Source of the DNA: Nakamurella endophytica
Lineage (GTDB): Bacteria > Actinomycetota > Actinomycetes > Mycobacteriales > Nakamurellaceae
Direction of reading: 5' to 3'
Assembly: GCF_014646215.1 (NCBI RefSeq)
Contig: NZ_BMNA01000012.1
Location: forward strand, 1 to 64,000
DNA length: 64,000 nucleotides
Shown here: one piece after another, positions 8,124 through 15,811 of the stretch
Layout: each line of letters starts with the position of its first letter
Position numbering within the stretch: the stretch's first letter is position 1
Notes under the pieces: generated by a model
Told to the model about the DNA's origin: nothing
What the model saw: the letters and a program-made list of their open reading frames with translations, nothing else
Database searches by the model: none
Position numbers and translations under genes: made by a program

Positions 8124-8636
8124 TCAGGACACGCACTTGTCGACGGCCGCCCCCACCGCACCGCCGATCAGGCCGCCGATCGCCGCACCACCCGCGCCCC
8201 AGTCGGCCCCGATCAGCGCGCCGAGGGCTGCTCCGCGCTTCTCCCACTCGCCCTGGTTCTTGGCGTAGACGGTCACGCCGGAACCGCCCGGCGCCGGTTC
8301 CACCGAGTACGAGCCGACGGCCGACGACGCCAGGGCCAGCGCCACCGGACTCGCCGTCCCGCTCGCCAGCAGGGCGCTGTGCACGTCGCGCGCCCGGAAG
8401 AAGGCCGTGCGCGCGTCGCCGTCGCCGTCAGCGGTTCCGGCGCCGAGCCGGGCCAGTGCCGACAGCGTCTCGACCTCGTCGTCCTGGAGCAGGCCGCGCC
8501 GACGCAGCATGCCGTAGAGCACAGCGGTCTGGGCGGCGACGTCGCCCTTGGTCTCCCGGACGATGCGGTCGGCCTCGGCGCGGACGGCCTGGTGCAGTTC
8601 CGAGCCGCCGAGTCCGACGGGTGCCGTGATGTCCAT
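8124..8636 (-). CDS. Hypothetical protein with C-terminal glycine-zipper helix
   Basis: A 170-residue protein without a recognised family. The N-terminal 80 residues are predicted helical and charged, and a short variable middle follows. The last 35 residues are a Gly/Ala-rich hydrophobic helix with GxxxG spacing (GALIGADWGAGGAAIGG, then LIGGAVGAAVDKC) that ends in a single Cys four residues... from the C-terminus region. Glycine zippers of this kind insert in membranes or oligomerise, and the pattern is also reminiscent of small pore-forming peptides. The ATG at 8636 has GAGAGGTGA upstream. The open frame extends to 9161, but the extra part is low-complexity. Monocistronic; function unknown. 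Confidence 0.6.
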   Translation of the reverse strand: MDITAPVGLGGSELHQAVRAEADRIVRETKGDVAAQTAVLYGMLRRRGLLQDDEVETLSALARLGAGTADGDGDARTAFFRARDVHSALLASGTASPVALALASSAVGSYSVEPAPGGSGVTVYAKNQGEWEKRGAALGALIGADWGAGGAAIGGLIGGAVGAAVDKCVS

Positions 8637-8914
8637 CAGGATCACCTCTCTGTGTGGTGGGGACCGGTGCCGGCACCGGTCGCCGTGGAGGATCCGGGCG
8701 GGCCGTCCCCACCGGGATCCGTGATGTGGGCCCGCGCGCGCCGGTGCCGTGATGGAGCACCCCTGCGCTGCGGCTGATACCGGACCGGCCGGGGACCGCC
8801 GTGCCGGCCGCCGGACCGCCGCCCCCACGCGGACACCGGCGCGGCCCGTCCGCCGCCGCTTCCTGCTGGCCTGCAGTTCACGTCCTGTTCGCCGGGCCGG
8901 TGCAGCATCGCCCG

Positions 8915-9904
8915 GTGCCCGTCCCGTCCCCACGCTGGCCGCCACCCGCCGACCCCGCGATCGTCGAGCGCGCGGCCGCCGAGGCGGCCCGGTTGCTGGC
9001 CGCACTGCCCGACCGCTGGGCGCACACCCGGCAGGTCGCGGACAGCGCCCGGTGGGCCGCGGTGGGCGTCGACCTCGCCGACCGCCCGCTGCTGATCGCC
9101 GCGGCCTACCTGCACGACATCGGCTACAGCCGGGCCCTGGCGGTGACCGGGTTCCACCCACTGGACGGTGCCCGGCACCTGGCGGAGCAGGGCGCCGACG
9201 AACTCGCGCGGCTCGTCGCCCACCACTCCGGCGCGGCGGTGGAAGCCCGCCACCGCGGGCTCACCGACCGGCTGGCCCGGTTCGCCCGGCCCCACGGTGC
9301 CGTGGCGGACGCCCTGGACTACGCCGATGCCACGTCCGGACCGACCGGCGAGAGTGTAGACCCGGGACCGCGTTTCGAGGAGATCCTGGACCGGCACGGG
9401 GCTGACAGTGTGGTCGCCCGGTCGCGCGGCGAATCACGCATCGACACCTACGCCGCCGTGGTGCGGACGCTGCGGCGGGCCGATGACGCCCGCCCCCGGC
9501 CCGGCCGGCTCGCCGTCACGCCGGTGCAGCTGGGCTTCACGACCCTGGTCCGCTTCCAGGGCGTCCTCGACGAGAGCAGCGCGGAGCAGGCGACGGCGGT
9601 GCTGCGCGACGTCCTCGACCGCCGGCCACACGCCGCCGTCTGCGACCTCGCGCTGCTCACCCGCTGCGACCAGGACGGGGTTCGGGTGCTGTCGGCGGCC
9701 GTCACCGGCCCCGTTCCGGCCGACCCTGCGGCGGTCCCGGTGGTCGCCGTGGATCCACCGGCAGCGGTGCGGGAGCGCCTGGAGCAGTGGTGGGTACCCG
9801 GCCCGCCGCCCGCCTGGCCCGCCCTGCACGACGCACTCGCCGAGCACTGCCAGGAGGCGCACGACGCAGACCCGCGTGACACGGAGGACGACGCCCGGGA
9901 CTGA
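8915..9904 (+). CDS. HD-domain protein fused to a STAS-like domain
   Basis: About 329 residues. The N-terminal half is an HD phosphohydrolase-type domain: WAHTRQVADSARW, then AAYLHDIGYSRAL (the HD pair) and LVAHHSGAAVEAR. The C-terminal 110 residues (from about LAVTPVQLGFTTLVRFQG to the ELCDLALL-like AAVCDLALLTRCDQDGV segment) resemble a STAS domain of the anti-sigma-antagonist type. HD domains hydrolyse phosphate esters, often nucleotides; STAS domains mediate partner switching. The fusion suggests a regulated nucleotide-signal enzyme, but this is inference. The start is uncertain: in-frame GTGs lie at 8900 and 8915 and the frame opens at 8801; none has a good ribosome site. Confidence 0.65.
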   Translation: MPVPSPRWPPPADPAIVERAAAEAARLLAALPDRWAHTRQVADSARWAAVGVDLADRPLLIAAAYLHDIGYSRALAVTGFHPLDGARHLAEQGADELARLVAHHSGAAVEARHRGLTDRLARFARPHGAVADALDYADATSGPTGESVDPGPRFEEILDRHGADSVVARSRGESRIDTYAAVVRTLRRADDARPRPGRLAVTPVQLGFTTLVRFQGVLDESSAEQATAVLRDVLDRRPHAAVCDLALLTRCDQDGVRVLSAAVTGPVPADPAAVPVVAVDPPAAVRERLEQWWVPGPPPAWPALHDALAEHCQEAHDADPRDTEDDARD

Positions 9905-10118
9905 CCCGACGTCCGCCACCCGCCCGATGCCCTGGACCGGCTCCGCCCTCGCGCGGCCGGCACCGGCGTGGCCGACCGGCGGAATCGCGCCGGCAGGGGT
10001 GCGGGCTACTACCCTCCGTAGAGGTACGTGCGGCGGACGGTGTCCGCAACGCGACGCCCGCAGCACACCGCCGGGCGTCGCCGCGGCCGGGTCGGGCAGG
10101 GACGACGGGACGAGGCAG

Positions 10119-11435
10119 ATGGCGGGGTCCGCAGCGGGGTGCGCCGGGGACGACTCCGGCCGCGCCCGGACCGCGCGCCGCTACCGGGCGGACGCCGATC
10201 CCGATCGGTTCCGGTCGACCCTGCAGCTCACCGCGGACGCCACCGCCTTCCCGGTGGCGATGGTGAACCTGCTCGAGGAGACCGACCAGTACACGGTGAG
10301 CGCCGTCGGCGTCGACGACGTCCCGACGATGCCGCGCGCGCAGGCCATCTGCGACACGGTGGTCCGTACCGGGCGCCCGCTCGCCGTCGCCGACACCCGG
10401 GCGGATCGCCGCTTCCGGGAGTTCCCGCACGTCCGCAACGGCTGGGTCGGGTCTTTCGCCGGCGCGCCGATCCGCAGCCGCGAGTCCTACGTCGTCGGGT
10501 CGGTCTGCGTCGTGGACGCACGACCCCGGGCCGTCGCCGACGGTCTCGTCGGTCAACTGGTGCACGCCGCGGCGGTCCTGGAGGACCAGTGGGACCTGCT
10601 GCGCCGCCGGGACCCCACCGGCGCCGCGTCCGCCACGGCGGCCGAGGTGCTGTCGGCGGTCCGGGCCGGCGAAATCCGCCCCTGGTACCAGCCGATCGTC
10701 GACCTGGGCAGCCGGCGGACGGTCGCCTACGAGGCCTTGGCGCGGTGGACACAGCCCTCCGGCGTGGTCCGGACCCCGCGCTCGTTCCTGCCCGCCGCAC
10801 AGGACAGCGACCTCGTCGTGGAGCTGGACCTGGCCGTGCTGCGGGCGGCGTTGGCGGACGTCCTGCGCTGGCGCCGGTGGCGTCCCGCCCTGCGGTTGAC
10901 CGTCAACCTGTCGGGCCGGCACCTGCGCGACCCCGGCGCGGCCGTCGCGGTCCACGAGGTGGCGACGTCGCTGGGCGTCCAGCCGGCGGCCCTGGACCTG
11001 GAGTTCACCGGCACGGGCCGCGCGCCGGAGCTGGAAGCGGAGTCCGTGCAACGGTTCCGGCGACTGGGCTACCGGGTGTGGTCGGACAACGTCGGAGGCG
11101 AGGAGTCGCCCCTTCCACTGCTGCTGCACGGTGCCGTCGACGGGATCAAGATCGACCGGAGCCTGGCGGCCGGGCTCGGCACGCCGGCGGGGTCGGCGAG
11201 GATCCGGGCGCTGGCCCGGTTCGCCTCCGACCTCGGCGTCCGGGTGGCGCTGCAGGGCATCGAGACGCCGGCCCAGGCAACGGAGGCGCACCGGCTCGGC
11301 TGCGAACACGGCCAGGGGTACCTGTGGTCGGCGCCGCGGCCGCCGGAGGTCGTGCAGCGCATGGTCCGCTACCCGTTCCTGCCCGTCCGGCTGCACCGGT
11401 CGGCCACGGACTCCGGCGACGGCGCCGGACGGTGA
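10119..11435 (+). CDS. GAF-EAL protein with degenerate phosphodiesterase site
   Basis: A 438-residue protein. A GAF domain spans about residues 20-165 (QAICDTVVRTGRPLAVADTRAD). An EAL domain follows from about 185: YEALARW keeps the EAL motif and TVNLSGRHL keeps the Asn. Other catalytic residues of c-di-GMP phosphodiesterases are altered: ITES reads FTGTG, DDFGTG reads DNVGGE, and EGVET reads QGIET; KIDRS is kept. The protein is therefore predicted to bind or sense rather than cleave c-di-GMP. No GGDEF domain is present. The ATG at 10119 is preceded by GACGAGGCAG; the frame is open much further upstream but only in shadow of the HD gene. Confidence 0.75.
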   Translation: MAGSAAGCAGDDSGRARTARRYRADADPDRFRSTLQLTADATAFPVAMVNLLEETDQYTVSAVGVDDVPTMPRAQAICDTVVRTGRPLAVADTRADRRFREFPHVRNGWVGSFAGAPIRSRESYVVGSVCVVDARPRAVADGLVGQLVHAAAVLEDQWDLLRRRDPTGAASATAAEVLSAVRAGEIRPWYQPIVDLGSRRTVAYEALARWTQPSGVVRTPRSFLPAAQDSDLVVELDLAVLRAALADVLRWRRWRPALRLTVNLSGRHLRDPGAAVAVHEVATSLGVQPAALDLEFTGTGRAPELEAESVQRFRRLGYRVWSDNVGGEESPLPLLLHGAVDGIKIDRSLAAGLGTPAGSARIRALARFASDLGVRVALQGIETPAQATEAHRLGCEHGQGYLWSAPRPPEVVQRMVRYPFLPVRLHRSATDSGDGAGR

Positions 11436-11440
11436 CCCCG

Positions 11441-11591
11441 CCGCGGTGTCCGATGTGCAGCGGGGCCGCGGTGTCCGATGTTGCGGCGGGGCCGCGGTGT
11501 CCGATATTGCGGCGGGGCCGCGGTGTCCGATGTTGCGGCGGGGCCGCGGTGTCCGAACCTCTGACCGCGCCGCGGTGTCAGACGTGCGGCG
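11441..11591. repeat. 26-bp tandem repeat, six copies
   Basis: A unit beginning CCGCGGTGTCCGAT recurs at 11441, 11466, 11492, 11518, 11544 and 11570, so the spacing is 26 bp except for one 25-bp step. The middle copies differ by single bases and the outer ones are more diverged. Each unit contains the palindrome CCGCGG. The array fills the gap between the convergent EAL and WYL genes, and the last copy includes the WYL stop codon. Confidence 0.85.
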
Positions 11592-12588
11592 GTGCCGCGC
11601 GATCCCCGGGCGGCTCGGCCGGGGCACCCGCGGGCTGCCCGGCCGCGGCGGTCAGTCGCTCCCCGACGGCCGCTGCAGCGTGGCGGATCTCGCGTCCCCC
11701 CAGGATCCGGAACGGCACGGGGATCGCGGCCAGTTGCTCGACGTACCACCACGGGTTGCTGGTGGTGCCGACCAGCCGGCAGGTGTCGTCGTCCACCGGC
11801 TGCACCCTGCCGAGCGAGCGCGGCAACCGCTGCACCACCTCCGCCGTCGGCGCCTGGATCAGCACGTCGGCGGTGAACTCCCAGCCCTCGGCCAGGTTCT
11901 CCTCCAGCAGCGCCACGGCATCCAGGTCCTCGGGCACGTCGAACACCGCGTCGACGCCCTCCACGGACCGCACCCGGTCCACCCGGTAGGCCCGGACCGC
12001 ATCCGCCCGGCAGGAGCGGCACACCAGGTACCAGCGGCCGTGCCGGACGACGACGGCCCACGGGTCCACGTCGGTGACCCACTCCGTACCCGCCTCCGAC
12101 CGGTATCCGAGCCGCACCCTCCGCCGGTCGGCGCACGCCTGCACCAGGGCGGCCGTCGTCGTCGGGTCCGGTCGCACCGCTGCCCGGTCCGGTGCCGCAG
12201 CGGTGATCCGCCGGACCGCCTCGGCCTGTGCCGCCACCGCCGCCGGCAGCGCGCGCATGATCTTGCCGAGCGCGCTGCCCACCGGGTCGGTCGTCGCGCC
12301 GGCCTGGTGGTGCCCGTCCAGGACGGCCATCACCAGCCCCAGCGCCTCCGTCGAGGTGAACACCAGCGGCGGCAGCCGCAGGCCGCGGCCCAGCCGGTAC
12401 CCGCCGTACGGGCCGCGCACCGACTCCACCGGGATCCCGGCCTCGCGCAGCACGGCGACGTAGCGCCGCGCGGCACGGCCGGTGACCCCCAGCCGCTCCG
12501 CGAGGCGGTCCGCGGTGATCCCGGGACTGCCCTGCAGCAGTTCCAGCACCATCAGCGCGCGGGAGGTGGGGCTGGCATCGGCCGTCAC
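11578..12588 (-). CDS. WYL-domain transcriptional regulator (DeoR-type HTH)
   Basis: A 336-residue regulator. A winged HTH lies at residues 6-60 (GITADRLAERLGVTGRAARRYVAVLREAGIPV) and the typical GGYRLGRGLRLPPL linker follows. A WYL ligand-binding domain spans about 135-215 (VDPWAVVVRHGRWYLVCR, then AYRVDRV), and a WCX-type C-terminal domain about 240-315. WYL proteins sense nucleic acids or nucleotides and often regulate DNA-damage or defence genes. GTG 12588 is chosen because the HTH starts within ten residues; the upstream extension is low-complexity. The gene diverges from the small ORF/GNAT pair, which is a candidate target. The last codons lie inside the tandem repeat. Confidence 0.82.
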   Translation of the reverse strand: MTADASPTSRALMVLELLQGSPGITADRLAERLGVTGRAARRYVAVLREAGIPVESVRGPYGGYRLGRGLRLPPLVFTSTEALGLVMAVLDGHHQAGATTDPVGSALGKIMRALPAAVAAQAEAVRRITAAAPDRAAVRPDPTTTAALVQACADRRRVRLGYRSEAGTEWVTDVDPWAVVVRHGRWYLVCRSCRADAVRAYRVDRVRSVEGVDAVFDVPEDLDAVALLEENLAEGWEFTADVLIQAPTAEVVQRLPRSLGRVQPVDDDTCRLVGTTSNPWWYVEQLAAIPVPFRILGGREIRHAAAAVGERLTAAAGQPAGAPAEPPGDRAAPPHV

Positions 12589-12773
12589 AGGGATCCGCCC
12601 ATCCGGAAGCAGGTCGTCCGGAAGCGACCCTAACCTGGTCGGCGGGCCGGCAGGCCTTGCGACCGGCGCGGCGGTGCTCCGCAGCCGGGAGCTGCGTGCG
12701 GATCCCGCCCCGGACCCCACCGTGCCGCGCGGTGCGGCCGGAGGGAAACGACCCAGAGAGACAGGTGACGACG

Positions 12774-12905
12774 ATGCCGGCGACAGTGACGGTGCCTCCG
12801 TGGTCCCCGGTGTGGTCCCCGGTGCGGGTCGCAGCGGTGGCGGTCGGTGGCGCCTGCCCGGATCCGCCGGTGACGCCGGGCGACGGCGGGACGGGCTGCC
12901 GGTGA
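12774..12905 (+). CDS. Small upstream ORF (43 aa), translationally coupled to the GNAT gene
   Basis: ATG 12774 has GAGAGACAGGTG upstream and encodes a 43-residue peptide with a Pro/Trp-rich start (VPPWSPVWSPV) and two Cys. Its TGA at 12903-12905 overlaps the GTG of the following acetyltransferase as GTGA. No homologous family is recognised. It could be a leader peptide that couples ribosomes into the GNAT gene, a small protein, or a chance frame. The exact stop/start overlap and the ribosome site are the only support. Confidence 0.35.
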   Translation: MPATVTVPPWSPVWSPVRVAAVAVGGACPDPPVTPGDGGTGCR

Positions 12906-13561
12906 ACCCGAGCGGGCACCCGCCGCTGACCGCCGCGGAGGTGACCGTGGTGCCGGCCGACCAGGCGTCCTGGGCGGACATCCTGGCGGTGCTGTGCCGC
13001 AGCGACGCCGGTCGCTGCCTGTGTCAGCGGTTCAAGGTGCCGGGCTGGATCTGGCGGGACACCACGCTCGCCGAACGCACGGCAGCGCTCCGCGAGCAGA
13101 CCGGCTGTGACCGTGGAGGACCCGGACCGACCAGCGGGCTCGTCGGCTACGTCGACGGCGAGCCGGCGGGCTGGGTCGCCGTCGAGCCGCGGACGGCGTA
13201 TCCGAAGTTGCGGTCGTCCCGCATCCCCTGGGCCGGCCGGGACACCGACCCGGACGACGACGGGGTGTGGGCGGTGACCTGCCTGGTGGTGCGGACCGGG
13301 CACCGCGGCCGCGGACTGACCTACGTGCTGGCGCGGGCGGCGGCCGACCACGCCCGCGCCCACGGCGCTCGGGCCGTCGAGGCCTACGGGATGGTGACCC
13401 GTCCCGGCCGGCCGGTCACCTGGGGAGAGCTGCACGTCGGTGCCCGCCAGGTGTTCGAGGAGGCCGGCTTCCGGGAGGTCACCCACCCGACGCCGCGCCG
13501 GGTGGTCCTGCGGATGGACTTCGGTGCGGGCAGAGGCGGCAGCCCGGTGGTCGGCTGCTGA
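12902..13561 (+). CDS. GNAT-family N-acetyltransferase
   Basis: A 219-residue protein with the acetyl-CoA-binding core near residues 120-165 (WAVTCLVVRTGHRGRGLTYVLARAAADHARAHGARAVEAY; the R/QxxGxG/A motif reads RTGHRGRG). The N-terminal part has a Cys/Trp-rich stretch (CLCQRFKVPGWIW) found in a group of uncharacterised actinobacterial GNATs, and the C-terminal strand GFREVTHPTPRRVVLRMDF completes the fold. It probably transfers an acetyl group to an amine; the substrate is unknown. The GTG at 12902 overlaps the upstream small ORF; the frame extends upstream without coding character. Confidence 0.75.
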   Translation: MNPSGHPPLTAAEVTVVPADQASWADILAVLCRSDAGRCLCQRFKVPGWIWRDTTLAERTAALREQTGCDRGGPGPTSGLVGYVDGEPAGWVAVEPRTAYPKLRSSRIPWAGRDTDPDDDGVWAVTCLVVRTGHRGRGLTYVLARAAADHARAHGARAVEAYGMVTRPGRPVTWGELHVGARQVFEEAGFREVTHPTPRRVVLRMDFGAGRGGSPVVGC

Positions 13562-13580
13562 CCCGGGCCCGGCGGGCACC

Positions 13581-14465
13581 ATGGGGCCAGCCGCCCCGGA
13601 CGACGGGCGGCGTCGCACCGACGGGGTGGTGGTGGGCATGCCGCGTGCCGCGGGGACCGCGCTGCGCGTCGTCCTGGTCGTCGTCGTCCTGCTCGCCGTC
13701 CTGCTGGCACTGCTGTGGATCCTCCAGCGCCGGCTGGTCTTCCCGGCCGACCGCTCGCCTGTGCCGCCCGCACGCACCCTGGTGCCGGGCGCCGCGGACG
13801 TCACCCTGACCACCGACGACGGCCTGGCGCTGGGCGCCTGGTACGTCGCGCCGCGCGAAGGGTGCGGCACGGCCGTCCTCGTGGCGCCGGGGAACGGGGG
13901 CAACCGCTCCGGACGGGCGCCGCTGCTGCGCGCCCTGTCCGCCGCGGGGCTCGGCGTGCTGCTGCTGGACTACCGCGGCTACGGCGGCAATCCCGGTGCA
14001 CCGTCGGAGAGCGGCCTGGCCGCCGATGCGCTGGCGGCGCGCCGCTTCCTGGCCGGCCGGGGCTTCGCCGACGCCGACCTGGTGTACCTGGGGGAGAGCC
14101 TCGGCGGCGCGGTGGTCACCGAGCTGGCCGCTCGGCACCCGCCGCGCGCACTGGTGCTGCGCTCGCCGTTCACCGACCTCGCCGCCGTGGCCGCCGACGC
14201 CTACCCGTTCCTCCCGGTCCGGCTCCTGTTGCGGGACCGGTTCCCGCTGCTGGCCACGGTGCGGGGCATCGGCGTGCCGGTGACCGTCGTCCTGGGGACG
14301 CGGGACACGCTGGTCGACCCGGCGCAGAGTCGCGAGGTCGCTGCCGCGGCCCCGGACGGGACACTGGTGGAGGTGGCCGGTGCCGGGCACGACGACCCGG
14401 TGCTGGCCGACGGGCCGGCGCTGGTGCGGGCAGTGGCGGACGCCGCCGGCTGCGGGGAGAGCTGA
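13581..14465 (+). CDS. Membrane-anchored alpha/beta-hydrolase (BEM46/ABHD13-like)
   Basis: A 294-residue protein. One N-terminal transmembrane helix (about residues 26-48, LRVVLVVVVLLAVLLALLW) is followed by QRRLVFPADR and the hydrolase domain. GNGGNRSGR forms the oxyanion region, LLLDYRGYGGNPG is the BEM46-type DYRGYG motif, the nucleophile sits in YLGESLGGAV, the acid in GTRDTLVDPAQS and the His in GAGHDD. Topology suggests the catalytic domain is outside the membrane. The ATG at 13581 follows GGCGGG; a second ATG at 13638 is possible. It begins 20 bases after the GNAT stop and ends 4 bases from the convergent peptidase gene. Confidence 0.78.
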   Translation: MGPAAPDDGRRRTDGVVVGMPRAAGTALRVVLVVVVLLAVLLALLWILQRRLVFPADRSPVPPARTLVPGAADVTLTTDDGLALGAWYVAPREGCGTAVLVAPGNGGNRSGRAPLLRALSAAGLGVLLLDYRGYGGNPGAPSESGLAADALAARRFLAGRGFADADLVYLGESLGGAVVTELAARHPPRALVLRSPFTDLAAVAADAYPFLPVRLLLRDRFPLLATVRGIGVPVTVVLGTRDTLVDPAQSREVAAAAPDGTLVEVAGAGHDDPVLADGPALVRAVADAAGCGES

Positions 14466-14469
14466 CGGC

Positions 14470-15558
14470 TCAGAAGCCGATCGGGGCGAAGCGCTCCCAC
14501 GGCCCGATGGCGGTCCGGTTCGCGATCAGCGCCGCGCGGCCGTGCGACTCGGCGGTCACGTAGCGGCCGTTGATCACCGCTCGGAGCGAGACGGTGCCGT
14601 CCGAGTTGCGCACCAGGACGAAGGTCTCCCACGGGCCCACCGTCGTGCGGTTGGCGATCAGGGGTTCGGTGCCCCGCGACTCGGCGCAGACGAACCGGCC
14701 GTTCGCGTGCGCCCGCAGGGCGACCCGGCCCGATCCGAGCAAGAGCATGTCGAACTTCTCCCACGGGCCGGCGGCCGTCCGGTTCGCGATCAAGGGGTCG
14801 GCTCCCCGGTTCTCGGCGGTGACCAGGCGGTCGTTGATCTGCGCGCGCAGGCTGACGACGGTGCCCCGGGCGTCCGACCGGATCTTCGCCACCAGCTCCG
14901 CGAGCGCCGCACTGCCCGGGCCGACGTTGATCTCAAAGTGCATCTCGTCCTTGGTGCGGCTGTAGTCGCCGCCCCAGTACACGACCTTGCCGGTGTACTC
15001 CAGGATCCGGCGCAGCGCGGCGAGCTGCGCGGGGGAGAAGGTGCCCGCCTTGGTGTTCGGGTGCAGCTCCCAGTTCAGGTCGATCGCCGTGCCGGAGGCG
15101 TGGTTCGACCAGACCGTGGGGTTGTTGACGTTCCTGCGGTACTCGTAGCCGCCGCACTGCCACGGCTGCAGTTTCTCGACCTCGGTGTGGAACCGGCCGG
15201 CGAAGTAGGACAGCACGGTGCCGACGTCGCCGGAGCGCAGCTGCAGGGTCAGCGAGGTGCCCGGTACCGCGTACGGCGCGATGCCGATGCTCGACCCCGG
15301 CGTGCCGACGGTCCAGCCGTTGTAGGAGGTCATCGGGGTCGCCGCCGGCGCCGCGCCGGCCGTGGTGGTGCCGGTGGCACGGCCCGCGACCCGCGGATCG
15401 CCCGCCGGGGCTCCGTCGGCACCGTGCGCGGTCGGTGCCGACGGGTCCGCCGACGCGGGCAGCGCCAGCCCGGCACCGAGAAGGGCTCCACCCAGCCCGA
15501 CCCCGCCGACGCGGATCAGGGTGCGTCGCGACACTCCGGACAGACGGGGATCTCCCAC
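14470..15558 (-). CDS. Tat-exported M15-family D-Ala-D-Ala carboxypeptidase-like protein with beta-trefoil
   Basis: A 362-residue secreted protein. The Tat signal has RR at residues 11-12 (SRRTLIRVGG), a hydrophobic core and an ALPASA cleavage region near 36. The peptidase M15 domain covers about 78-220, with metal ligands in SNHASGTAID (H153, D160) and EMHFEI (H207). Three repeats of about 47 residues end in LIANRT..GPWE.F (about 232-362) and form a fascin-like beta-trefoil, likely for carbohydrate or cell-wall binding. It probably trims peptidoglycan stem peptides outside the cell. The GTG at 15558 has GGAGG ten bases upstream; the longer frame to 15663 adds no signal-like sequence. Confidence 0.82.
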   Translation of the reverse strand: MGDPRLSGVSRRTLIRVGGVGLGGALLGAGLALPASADPSAPTAHGADGAPAGDPRVAGRATGTTTAGAAPAATPMTSYNGWTVGTPGSSIGIAPYAVPGTSLTLQLRSGDVGTVLSYFAGRFHTEVEKLQPWQCGGYEYRRNVNNPTVWSNHASGTAIDLNWELHPNTKAGTFSPAQLAALRRILEYTGKVVYWGGDYSRTKDEMHFEINVGPGSAALAELVAKIRSDARGTVVSLRAQINDRLVTAENRGADPLIANRTAAGPWEKFDMLLLGSGRVALRAHANGRFVCAESRGTEPLIANRTTVGPWETFVLVRNSDGTVSLRAVINGRYVTAESHGRAALIANRTAIGPWERFAPIGF

Positions 15559-15770
15559 GACAGGCTTCCTCCACAGGCGAACGGACACAGGTGATCTGCT
15601 GCCGGCCGTCATGCAGGACCGGCGACACGGATGTCCGCCTGGCCGTTGCCGGATACCTGTCATGGTAAAAGCGCTGCGCCACGCGGGGAACCGTGCGCCG
15701 GCGGGATCACCGGATCCACCACGGGGTTCATCAGGACGCCGAGCGGGGTCACGCTCCGTGACAGCCGCCG

Positions 15771-15800
15771 GTCCGCGCCGGTCCGCGCCGGTCCGCGGGC
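15771..15800. repeat. 10-bp tandem repeat, three copies
   Basis: GGTCCGCGCC is repeated at 15771, 15781 and 15791 (the last copy ends GGG). It lies in the 253-bp gap between the M15 gene start and the MBL gene end. No function is evident; it may be replication slippage. Confidence 0.6.
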
Positions 15801-15811
15801 CGCGGCCCGGG

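Noticed and set aside
9408-10118. Upstream extension of the GAF-EAL frame
   Set aside because: It overlaps the HD-STAS gene in another phase and shows no domain content; the ATG at 10119 with a ribosome site is the likely start.
11441-11591. CRISPR array
   Set aside because: Units are directly contiguous with 26-bp periodicity, there are no unique spacers between repeats, and no cas genes occur.
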